Shown here: piece by piece, positions 52,766 to 60,362 of the stretch
How the letters are laid out: each line of letters begins with the position of its first letter
Numbering within the stretch: position 1 is the stretch's first letter
From: Flectobacillus longus
Lineage (GTDB): Bacteria; Bacteroidota; Bacteroidia; Cytophagales; Spirosomataceae
Reading direction: 5' to 3'
Assembly (NCBI RefSeq): GCF_030056705.1
Contig: NZ_JASHIC010000031.1
Coordinates: 1-64,000, forward strand
Length of the DNA stretch: 64,000 bases
The notes under the pieces: model-generated
The model's input: only the letters and a program-made list of their open reading frames with translations
What the model was told of the DNA's origin: nothing
The model's database searches: none
Translations under genes and position numbers: made by a program

Positions 52766-55700
52766 ATGTTTAGTAAATTCATACAAAGACCGGTATTAGC
52801 GATAGTAATATCGATCGTCATCGTTTTCATGGGGATTTTGTCTTTGAAGACACTCCCTACTTCACAATTTCCAGAAATTGCACCACCAGTAGTAATGGTA
52901 AGTGCATCGTATCCTGGTGCTAGTGCCAAAGTACTAACCGAGTCTGTGCTTATTCCCCTTGAGCAGGCTATCAACGGTGTTTGGGGTATGCGCTACATGA
53001 CTTCCGATGCTACCTCAGCGGGTGAAGCCAACATTCAGATTGTATTTAACTTAGGAACTGACCCCGACCAAGCCCTCGTACAGGTAAATACTAGGATTGC
53101 CCAAGTATTGAACCGCCTTCCGACCTTGGTACAACGTGAAGGGGTTGTCGTAAACCGCGTAATGAACAGTATGTTGATGTATGTCAACCTTTACTCGAAA
53201 GACAAAAATGCGGATATGAAATTCTTGTTCAACTTTGCTGGGGTGAACATGATTCCTGAGTTACAGCGTTTGAATGGTATCGGTCAGGCTCGTATATTGG
53301 GTAGCCGTCAGTACGCTATGCGTATTTGGTTAAACCCAGACCGTATGCGTGCTTACAACGTTTCAGCCGACGAAATCATGGAGGCTTTGGGTGACCAAAG
53401 TGTGATTGGTTCGCCTGGTCGTATTGGTCGTGCCGATGGTAAACGTGCCGAAGCGCTCGAATATGTATTAACCTATCAGGGACGTTTTAACAAACCTGAA
53501 CAATATCAAGATGTAATTATTCGGTCGAATCCTAATGGTGAAATCCTGAGGTTAAAAGATGTTGCCAAGGTAGAATTAGGTAGTGAATATTATGATATTT
53601 ACTCAAATCTAAATGGTTATCCTTCGGCGGCGATTGTCTTAAAACAAACTTATGGTTCAAATGCTAGTGATGTAATCAAGAGTGTTAAAGATAAATTAGA
53701 TGAACTGAAAAAGTCGTCATTCCCTCCAGGTATGGACTATCAAATCAGTTATGACGTATCTAACTTCTTGAATGCTTCTACCGAAAACGTAATTCATACC
53801 CTTCGCGATGCCTTTATTCTAGTGGCATTAGTAGTATTTGTATTTTTGGGAGACTGGCGCTCAACGTTGATTCCAACACTTGCAGTACCTATTTCATTGA
53901 TTGGTGCATTCATCTTTATTAAGTTGTTTGGTTTGACCATCAACATGATTACTTTGTTTGCCTTGGTATTGGCTATCGGTATCGTAGTGGATGACGCCAT
54001 TGTCGTCGTCGAGGCCGTCCATGCCAAGATGGAAGAGGAACATCTGTCCCCTTATAAGGCCGTAAGAAAAGTATTAGGTGAGATTAGTGGTGCCGTTATT
54101 GCGATTACCTTGTTGATGACTGCGGTATTTGTGCCAGTAGCATTTATGAGTGGTCCTGTAGGTATTTTCTACCGTCAGTTCTCTATCACAATGGCAAGTT
54201 CGATCATTCTTTCGGGGATTATTGCCCTTACGGTAACACCAGTACTTTGTGCCATGATTTTGAAAAATAATCACGGTAAACCTAAGAAGAAAAATATCTT
54301 AGACAAAGCCTTGGATGTATTCAACGCAGGTTTCGAAAAGTTGACAAACTATTATGTGAGTATATTGAAAGTAATCGCTCACCGCAAATTAGTTACTGTC
54401 GTATTATGGATTGTATTTGTGCTTGGTATTGCAGGTATTGCTTCTAATCTACCTTCAGGTTTTATTCCAAGTGAAGACCAAGGTATGATTTATGCGATTA
54501 TCCAAACGCCTCCAGGGTCTACATTGGAACGTACCAACGATATTTCACGTAGACTTCAAGAAATTGCTGAAAAAGTAGAAGGTATTCAATCGGTATCAGC
54601 CTTGGCTGGTTATGAGGTACTTACCGAAGGTCGTGGTTCAAACGCAGGTACTTGTTTGATTAACTTAAAACCATGGGATGAACGTCATCATTCTGTTTCT
54701 GAAATCATTTACGAACTAGAAGAAAAAGCACATGAAATCCCTGGAGCGACCATCGAATTCTTCGATCCACCAGCGGTTCCTGGTTATGGTGCAGCGGGTG
54801 GTTTTGCCCTACAATTGTTGGATAAAACTAACTCAGGTGACTACAATCAGTTGGAAAGCGTGAAAAATGATTTCATGAAAGCTTTGCAAAAACGTCCTGA
54901 ACTCACAGGTTTGTTTACTTTCTTTAGTGCCAACTATCCTCAGTACGAACTAGAAATTGACAACCAATTGGCTATGCAAAAAGGCGTATCGATTGGTAAT
55001 GCCATGAACACTTTGTCTATTTTGATTGGTAGTACTTACGAACTAGGTTTTATCAAATTCCAACGTTTCTTTAAAGTATTCGTACAAGCATCGCCAGAGT
55101 TTAGACAATTGCCAGAAGATGTCATGAAATTGTATGTGAAAAATAACCGTGACGAAATGGTTCCTTTCTCATCTTTCATGAAAATCAAGAAGATGCAAGG
55201 GCCAAACGAAATCAACCGCTATAACATGTACACTACTGCCGCAATACGTGGTGGTGCTGCCAAAGGTTTTAGTTCGGGTCAGGCGATTGCTGCTGTACAA
55301 CAAGTTGCCAAAGAAACATTGCCACACGGATTTGATATTGACTGGGCTGCCCTTTCTTATGATGAAGTTAGACGTGGTAACGAAGCCGTATATATCTTCC
55401 TTATCGTATTGGCATTCGTATATGTGGTATTAGCTGCTCAGTATGAAAGCTTTATTATTCCATTGTCGGTAGTATTATCATTACCAGCAGGGGTATTTGG
55501 TTCATTCTTGATGATTAAATCTATGGGCTTGGCCAACGATATTTATGCACAAGTTGGTTTGGTCATGTTGGTTGGTTTGTTGGGTAAAAACGCCGTATTG
55601 ATTGTAGAATTTGCGATGCAAAAACACCATCAAGGTGCAACCGTACTTGATGCAGCTATCGAAGGAGCTAGAGTTCGTTTCCGTCCAATCTTGATGACTT

Positions 55701-55972
55701 CATTTGCCTTCATTGCAGGTTTGATTCCATTGGTATTGGCACACGGTGCAGGTGCAATTGGTAACAAAACAATTGGTGCTTCGGCCTTGGGTGGTATGTT
55801 ATTCGGTACCATCTTCGGGGTAATCATTGTACCAGGCTTGTATTATATCTTTGGTTCAATGGCTGAAGGTCGCAAACTCATCAAAGACGAAGAGAACGAC
55901 TCCTTGACAGAAAACCTTGTTCACCAATTAGATTCATTCCCTCAACCAGATGACAGTAACGACGATGAATAA
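52766..55972 (+). CDS. RND multidrug efflux pump (HAE1/AcrB type)
   Basis: 1068 residues with 12 membrane segments and two large periplasmic loops. Start MFSKFIQRPVLAIVISIVIV; segment 4 with the proton-relay pair in LAIGIVVDDAIVVVEAVHAK; SGAVIAITLLMTAVFVPVAFM; segment 10-12 region with VGLLGKNAVLIVEFA and RFRPILMTSFAFIAGLIPLV. These are AcrB/MexB family features. It should pump out hydrophobic drugs or metabolites. The last codons overlap the start of the outer membrane factor gene. Confidence 0.95.
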   Translation: MFSKFIQRPVLAIVISIVIVFMGILSLKTLPTSQFPEIAPPVVMVSASYPGASAKVLTESVLIPLEQAINGVWGMRYMTSDATSAGEANIQIVFNLGTDPDQALVQVNTRIAQVLNRLPTLVQREGVVVNRVMNSMLMYVNLYSKDKNADMKFLFNFAGVNMIPELQRLNGIGQARILGSRQYAMRIWLNPDRMRAYNVSADEIMEALGDQSVIGSPGRIGRADGKRAEALEYVLTYQGRFNKPEQYQDVIIRSNPNGEILRLKDVAKVELGSEYYDIYSNLNGYPSAAIVLKQTYGSNASDVIKSVKDKLDELKKSSFPPGMDYQISYDVSNFLNASTENVIHTLRDAFILVALVVFVFLGDWRSTLIPTLAVPISLIGAFIFIKLFGLTINMITLFALVLAIGIVVDDAIVVVEAVHAKMEEEHLSPYKAVRKVLGEISGAVIAITLLMTAVFVPVAFMSGPVGIFYRQFSITMASSIILSGIIALTVTPVLCAMILKNNHGKPKKKNILDKALDVFNAGFEKLTNYYVSILKVIAHRKLVTVVLWIVFVLGIAGIASNLPSGFIPSEDQGMIYAIIQTPPGSTLERTNDISRRLQEIAEKVEGIQSVSALAGYEVLTEGRGSNAGTCLINLKPWDERHHSVSEIIYELEEKAHEIPGATIEFFDPPAVPGYGAAGGFALQLLDKTNSGDYNQLESVKNDFMKALQKRPELTGLFTFFSANYPQYELEIDNQLAMQKGVSIGNAMNTLSILIGSTYELGFIKFQRFFKVFVQASPEFRQLPEDVMKLYVKNNRDEMVPFSSFMKIKKMQGPNEINRYNMYTTAAIRGGAAKGFSSGQAIAAVQQVAKETLPHGFDIDWAALSYDEVRRGNEAVYIFLIVLAFVYVVLAAQYESFIIPLSVVLSLPAGVFGSFLMIKSMGLANDIYAQVGLVMLVGLLGKNAVLIVEFAMQKHHQGATVLDAAIEGARVRFRPILMTSFAFIAGLIPLVLAHGAGAIGNKTIGASALGGMLFGTIFGVIIVPGLYYIFGSMAEGRKLIKDEENDSLTENLVHQLDSFPQPDDSNDDE

Positions 55973-57407
55973 TATAAGAAAAATCAATTATTTAGCAACG
56001 GGCTGTGTACTGATGATGGTAGCGGCCTGCGTACCAAAGTCTTTGGTACCTGTGACTAAAATAGAAAACCGTAACACACCAGCTACTTACAATGGCGGTA
56101 CAAGCGATTCGACCAATGTGGCTAAAATCAAGTGGAAAGAGTTTTTCACCGATCCAAAATTGGAAGCCTTGATTGATACAGCTTTGTTAAACAATCAGGA
56201 ACTGAATCTTACTTTACAAGAAATTGAAATTTCGCGCAACGAAATCAATGCTCGTAAAGGGGAATACCTTCCTTTTGTAAAACTTGGCGGTGGCTTAGGT
56301 GTCGACAAAGTTTCGAGATATACCAGTCAAGGTGCGGCAGACGATATGTCTGAAATCCGCCCTGGCGTAAGAACTCCAGAGGTTTTGCCTGATATGATGG
56401 TGGGCGCAAGAGCGAGTTGGGAAGTGGATATTTGGCACAAATTGCGTAACGCACAAAAAGTAGCTGCACAAAACTATTTCGCAAGCATTGAGGGCAAAAA
56501 CTTTCTGGTAACCAATTTGGTAGGCGAAATCGCTAACTCTTATTACGAGTTGTTGGCATTAGATAACCAATTGGCTATTATCAAGCAAAACATCGAGATT
56601 TTGAACAATGCCTTGAATATCATCAGACAAGAAAAACAAGCAGCTAAAGTTACTGAACTAGCTGTGCGCAGATTCGAGGCTGAGGTGTTCAAAACGCAAA
56701 GTTTGCAGTATGAAATTCAGCAGAAAATTGTTGAAGCCGAAAACAAAATCAACTTTTTGGTGGGACGTTACCCACAACATGTAGATAGAAGTTCGGACAA
56801 TTTCAACACTTTGGCACCAACAAAGATATATGCTGGCTTGCCTTCGCAATTGATTATCAACCGTCCAGACGTAAGAGCAGCAGAGTTGAAACTTTCAGCT
56901 GCTAAACTAGACGTAAGTATTGCGAGAGCCAACTTCTACCCTTCTTTGGGTTTGAGTGCTGGTTTGGGCTTTAGATCTTACAATCCTTTGTATTTGGTCA
57001 ATCTACCTCAAGCATTGATTACCTCATTGGCAGGCGATATTGCAGGACCATTGGTAAACAAATATGCCTTGATTGCTGGCTATAACACAGCAAGTGCCAA
57101 GCAAATTAAAGCAATCATCGAGTTTGAAAGAACGGTGTTGAATGCTTGTATTGAGGTAACAAACCAATTATCAAACATAGATAACTTGGATAAGAACTTC
57201 AACATGAAGTCTAATCAAGTAGAGGCACTTACACAATCTACGGAAATCTCTATCAAACTCTTCAAGTCGGCTAGAGCAGATTATATGGAAGTGTTGTTGA
57301 CCCAGCGTGATGTATTAGAATCACGTATGGAATTGATTGAAACAAAAATGCGCCAAATGAATGCTTTTGTAAATGCTTACAGAGCACTCGGCGGCGGATG
57401 GAATTAA
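55965..57407 (+). CDS. TolC/OprM-type outer membrane efflux lipoprotein
   Basis: 480 residues from the ATG that overlaps the pump stop by 8 bases (another in-frame ATG lies 15 bases upstream). Lipobox VAAC gives a lipidated N-terminus. The two outer membrane efflux repeats are seen as DTALLNNQELNLTLQEIEISRNE and RPDVRAAELKLSAAKLDVSIARANFYPSLGL, with long helices between. It completes the tripartite pump encoded by 51499-57407. Confidence 0.93.
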   Translation: MNNIRKINYLATGCVLMMVAACVPKSLVPVTKIENRNTPATYNGGTSDSTNVAKIKWKEFFTDPKLEALIDTALLNNQELNLTLQEIEISRNEINARKGEYLPFVKLGGGLGVDKVSRYTSQGAADDMSEIRPGVRTPEVLPDMMVGARASWEVDIWHKLRNAQKVAAQNYFASIEGKNFLVTNLVGEIANSYYELLALDNQLAIIKQNIEILNNALNIIRQEKQAAKVTELAVRRFEAEVFKTQSLQYEIQQKIVEAENKINFLVGRYPQHVDRSSDNFNTLAPTKIYAGLPSQLIINRPDVRAAELKLSAAKLDVSIARANFYPSLGLSAGLGFRSYNPLYLVNLPQALITSLAGDIAGPLVNKYALIAGYNTASAKQIKAIIEFERTVLNACIEVTNQLSNIDNLDKNFNMKSNQVEALTQSTEISIKLFKSARADYMEVLLTQRDVLESRMELIETKMRQMNAFVNAYRALGGGWN

Positions 57408-57431
57408 TTTGTATTGTGTAATCGTTAGTGC

Positions 57432-57472
57432 AAATAACCCCATTTTACCGAGTAAGATGGGGATTATTTTTT
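57432..57472 (+). terminator. Terminator of the RND operon
   Basis: CCCCAT pairs with ATGGGG, with flanking AATAA/TTATT and a final run of T, 25 bp after the outer membrane factor stop codon. Confidence 0.75.
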
Positions 57473-57512
57473 AATTATGAGTTTTGAGTGATGAATTGTG
57501 AGACTATTGTAG

Positions 57513-57548
57513 ATTTGGGATTTCTGATTTCGGATATAAAGTAAAATA
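57513..57548 (-). repeat. Inverted counterpart of the 5131-5165 repeat
   Basis: GGGATTTCTGATTTCGGATA and GTAAAAT reproduce, in reverse complement and with few changes, the arm at 5131-5165. It precedes the first inverted-repeat block of the small-gene array. Confidence 0.55.
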
Positions 57549-57551
57549 GAC

Positions 57552-57700
57552 TGTGCTGGTGCTGGATTGAATCCAGCACCTTTTTTTCTCTGGATTCTAT
57601 CCTGAGGCTTTATTTCCAAAACTTTGCAAGGGGGTTAATTTTTATAATAGGATTGGAATCCTTAGATTGAGTTAGTACTGGCTAGGAAGCCAGCACTAGC
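57552..57700. repeat. Inverted-repeat block 1 of the small-gene array
   Basis: The left arm carries TGGTGCTGG...CCAGCACC and CTCTGGATTCTATCC; the right arm ends with GATTGGAATCCTTAGATTGA and TAGTACTGGCTAGGAAGCCA. The right arm is the inverted relative of the left arm of the fuller blocks at 58866 and 59615. It ends 8 bp beyond the stop codon of the gene at 57709. Confidence 0.7.
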
Positions 57701-57708
57701 TGAGAAAA

Positions 57709-58053
57709 TTACTTAGCTTCTCTAATAATTATTTTATCTTCACCATCATGTAGCGTATAAAGGTAGTTTTTATCTTCATATTTTGCATTTACAGTATTCC
57801 TCCCCTCAACATTATGAAATGTTGGAATATCAATAGAACTAACAGGAACATTTATTTTTTTAAGTTCGCCATTAACCATTTCATTCTCTATGATTGTTAG
57901 ATATTGACTATCTCCAAATTTGATTAATAATTCTCCCAAGATACCTTTATATATTGGGAATTTAATTTCTTTTGAGAGCCTAATATTCAATTCTTTATGA
58001 ACGAATACTAGCAAAATAACAAAAGCTATACATAAAAATATTTTCTTAACCAT
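57709..58053 (-). CDS. Small membrane-anchored protein, unknown
   Basis: 114 residues with an N-terminal hydrophobic stretch (FLCIAFVILLVFV) that is either an uncleaved anchor or a signal peptide. The rest is predicted mostly beta-strand, without cysteines or known motifs (FGDSQYLTIIENEMVNGELK, YLYTLHDGEDKIIIREA). I do not recognise it. It is the first cassette-like gene between two inverted-repeat blocks, with block 1 starting 8 bp after its stop codon. Confidence 0.6.
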   Translation of the reverse strand: MVKKIFLCIAFVILLVFVHKELNIRLSKEIKFPIYKGILGELLIKFGDSQYLTIIENEMVNGELKKINVPVSSIDIPTFHNVEGRNTVNAKYEDKNYLYTLHDGEDKIIIREAK

Positions 58054-58089
58054 AATTCTATTTGTCGTTTAGAAGGTCAAATAATTGTA

Positions 58090-58372
58090 CATTAGCCAGT
58101 ACCTATTTTTTCTCTGGATTGTATCCAGAGGCAATCGTTTCAAAACCTCACAATTGAGTTGACTTTCAACATAGGTTTACCTCATAGACAGATAGCAGAA
58201 TTATAGAAAGGATTGGAATCCTTAGATTGAGTTGGTACTGGCTAGGAAGCCAGCACTAGCGGGTGATTGGAATCCTTGGATTGAGTTAGTACTGACTAGG
58301 AAGCCAGCACTAGCGGGTGATTGGAATCCTTGGATTGAGTTAGTACTGGCTAGGAAGCCAGCACTAGCGGGA
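58090..58372. repeat. Inverted-repeat block 2 with tandem 54-bp triplication
   Basis: The left part has GCCAGTACCTATTTTTTCTC and a GGATTGTATCC dyad. The right part is three head-to-tail copies of a 54-bp unit (58211-58264, 58265-58318, 58319-58371), each reading TTGGAATCCT, TTGAGTT and TACTGRCTAGGAAGCCAGCA. Copies differ by one to three bases. The inner CTGGCT/AGCCAG pair is a hairpin within every unit. It ends about 15 bp after the stop codon of the gene at 58387. Confidence 0.8.
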
Positions 58373-58386
58373 AACTAGTTTCATAC

Positions 58387-58752
58387 TTATTTAATACGTT
58401 TGAAAAAACTTGACATAAATATAGCATTCATATAAACATAGTCTAATTGCATTGTATCTCTATAAAATACACACTTATACGTAGTACTATCTGTATTCAA
58501 GAAACCATTATTTTCCCAATAGTATTTTGTTTTAACTATCTGCCCCGTAGAAGATTGATAGTGCAATCGGAGACTATCTTCAAGATATTCATAATACCAC
58601 TTTACACTAGATGGAGCTTCTATTCTTCCATTACCGATACCGATGAATTCCCATTTCCCTAAAATCGCTTTTTGTGGAGAAATCTCTTCGTCTTTACAGC
58701 TTATAGAAAGTGTAAATAACAATAGTAAAATAAGTGCAGATAGTGTTTTCAT
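58387..58752 (-). CDS. Small lipocalin-like lipoprotein, unknown
   Basis: 121 residues with lipoprotein signal (lipobox SISC, Cys near residue 19). The pattern ILGKWEFIGIGNG near the start of the mature protein, followed by alternating strands (VKWYYEYLEDSLRLHYQ, TTYKCVFYRDTMQLDYVYM), suggests a lipocalin-like barrel as in many Bacteroidota lipoproteins. Ligand unknown. Second gene of the repeat-separated array. Confidence 0.65.
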   Translation of the reverse strand: MKTLSALILLLLFTLSISCKDEEISPQKAILGKWEFIGIGNGRIEAPSSVKWYYEYLEDSLRLHYQSSTGQIVKTKYYWENNGFLNTDSTTYKCVFYRDTMQLDYVYMNAIFMSSFFKRIK

Positions 58753-58865
58753 TTTTGTACGAGTGAAACGATGAATATTTAAAATATAACCCTGTATTAA
58801 AATCTAAAGATACTTTACAAACAATAATGGTTGTAATTAGCCTTCACTTTTATAGGCTTTACTCA

Positions 58866-59203
58866 CACGCTGGTGCTAGCTTTCTAACCAGCATCTATTT
58901 TTCTATGGATTCTATCCAGAGACTTTATTTCCAAAACTTCACAATTGAGTTGATTTTCACACGCTGGTGCTAGCTTTCTAACCAGTACCTATTTTTTCTC
59001 TGGATTGTATCCAGAAACTTTATTTCCAAAACTTCACTATTAAGTTGATTTTCATTAATGGCTTACCTCGCAGACAGATACCAGAATTATACAAAGGATT
59101 AGAATCCTTAGATTGAGTTAGTACTGGCTTGGAAGCCAGCACAAGCGGAGATTAGAACCCTTAGATTGAATGAGTACTGGCTAGAACGCCAGTATGAGCG
59201 TGG
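58866..59203. repeat. Inverted-repeat block 3
   Basis: Contains two left-arm copies (CGCTGGTGCTAGCTTTCTAA at 58870 and again near 58961), each followed by a GGATTCTATCC-type dyad and TTTATTTCCAAAACTTCAC. Right-arm copies follow at about 59096-59150 and 59151-59203 (TACTGGCTTGGAAGCCAGCA and a more diverged one). The arms are inverted relatives. The last one ends about 8 bp from the stop codon of the gene at 59211. It fills the gap 58753-59210. Confidence 0.75.
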
Positions 59204-59210
59204 ATGATTA

Positions 59211-59477
59211 CTACTTTTCATTGTCATTTGGTAGTAACACGGCATACGCTTTCCAAGCATGTTCTAAATCATTAAAAAGCACCGCCTCAACAACACCATG
59301 ATAGAATATACCTTTTTCTGAGTCGTGAATTGAGATGTAGTCTGTCTTGAAAAATCGTTCGTTAACATTTTTCGAAAACACAGGACGAACCATTGATTTT
59401 GTCTTTTCAGGAGTATTTGGATTTAGTAATAATCCGATTGTATCCTTTTTCTTAAAAAAATATACTGTCGTTGGCAT
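59211..59477 (-). CDS. Small soluble protein, unknown
   Basis: 88 residues without signal peptide or membrane segment. Visible features are a basic start (VYFFKKKDTIGLLLNPNTPE) and a middle IHDSEKGIFYHGVVEAVLFN. No family recognised. It is the third gene of the array and the only one predicted to be cytoplasmic. Block 3 begins just after its stop codon. Confidence 0.5.
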   Translation of the reverse strand: MPTTVYFFKKKDTIGLLLNPNTPEKTKSMVRPVFSKNVNERFFKTDYISIHDSEKGIFYHGVVEAVLFNDLEHAWKAYAVLLPNDNEK

Positions 59478-59614
59478 AGGTTATATTTTAATCAATTAAA
59501 GTTAACAAATTACAAAACAGCATTTTAATTCGGCTGTGTTGACGAGGAATGGTGTAAAGTTACGTTTTGTCATCTTGATATATTACTATTTCTATCAAAA
59601 TAGCATTCTCATTA

Positions 59615-59770
59615 TCTCACGCTGGTACTAGCTTTCTAACCAGCATCTGTTTTTCTATGGATTCTATCTAGAGACTTTATTTCCAAAACTTCACTATTAA
59701 GTTGATTTTCTTTGTGGATTGGAACCCTTAGATTGAGTCAGTACTGGCTAGGAAGCCTGCACTAACTGGG
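59615..59770. repeat. Inverted-repeat block 4
   Basis: The left arm is CGCTGGTACTAGCTTTCTAA with CAGCATCTG. Then follow GGATTCTATC and TTTATTTCCAAAACTTCACT, and a right arm ends TACTGGCTAGGAAGCCTGCA. Same plan as blocks 2 and 3 but with single arms. No gene follows directly on its right side. Confidence 0.75.
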
Positions 59771-59908
59771 GACTGTGAGCAATATTTAATTGCTTTATTT
59801 TAGATGCCCATTTCACTAAAATAGCTCAAAATTTATTAGTTGAGATGAAGCTAAAAATTCTTTTTAAAAAATCTTAATAATTCTCAAGACACATTTCATA
59901 AAATATTG

Positions 59909-60150
59909 TATCTTCGAGTATTAATCCACTATTTATCAGTTTGAGACATTACATTTTTTAAAAGAATAAGTACTGGCAAAAGACATAAGAATGTTTGTGT
60001 TCTAAAACATTCGTAACTCACGACTCATACTTTATAGTGGCTATTTCAAATTAGACATTCAATTAAAGAAAAGTAAAAGCCACACGGCATAAACTTATCT
60101 GACACTATTCATATTTGATTCAGGCATCGATTTTTCGATGCCTTTTTTTT
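59909..60150 (+). ncRNA. Candidate structured non-coding RNA
   Basis: Between block 4 and the SusD gene there is no reading frame, but a -7-like box TATCTTCG (59909-59916, one mismatch to TAnnTTTG) is followed about 230 bp later by an intrinsic terminator. In between lie a perfect 8-bp hairpin (GAATGTTT/AAACATTC, about 59988-60011) and a GTGGCT/AGCCAC pair (about 60037-60083). The size fits a regulatory RNA such as a 6S-like RNA, but I cannot assign a family. The rest of 59771-60362 is AT-rich, with a simple TTCACAATTCATCATT stretch at 60320-60350. Confidence 0.3.
60122..60150 (+). terminator. Intrinsic terminator without an upstream plus-strand gene
   Basis: The 9-bp stem AGGCATCGA/TCGATGCCT (60122-60130 with 60135-60143), loop TTTT, and a run of eight T. 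The nearest plus-strand gene is more than 2.7 kb away. Confidence 0.8.
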
Positions 60151-60362
60151 GTACTTATACTACTCAATAAATTTACTCTGATAACGACAAAGCAGTGAAA
60201 TAATAAAGGCGATATCCATTACTGAATATCGCCCATCATTAATAAATTAGGTTTTTATTATAAAGTTTTATACAGAGTTAGATCCAACTTATTGTGAATG
60301 TAAAACATTGACAATAAAAATTTTACATTCACAATTCATCATTCTCAACTCTGCATTAATAA

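Noticed and set aside
58211-58371. Possible CRISPR array (three direct repeats)
   Set aside because: The 54-bp units are joined without spacers and no cas genes are present; this is a tandem duplication of a hairpin unit.
57552-59770. Classical integron cassette array
   Set aside because: No integrase gene is in the window and the repeat arms have no convincing RYYYAAC/GTTRRRY core sites, so the resemblance is only in layout.
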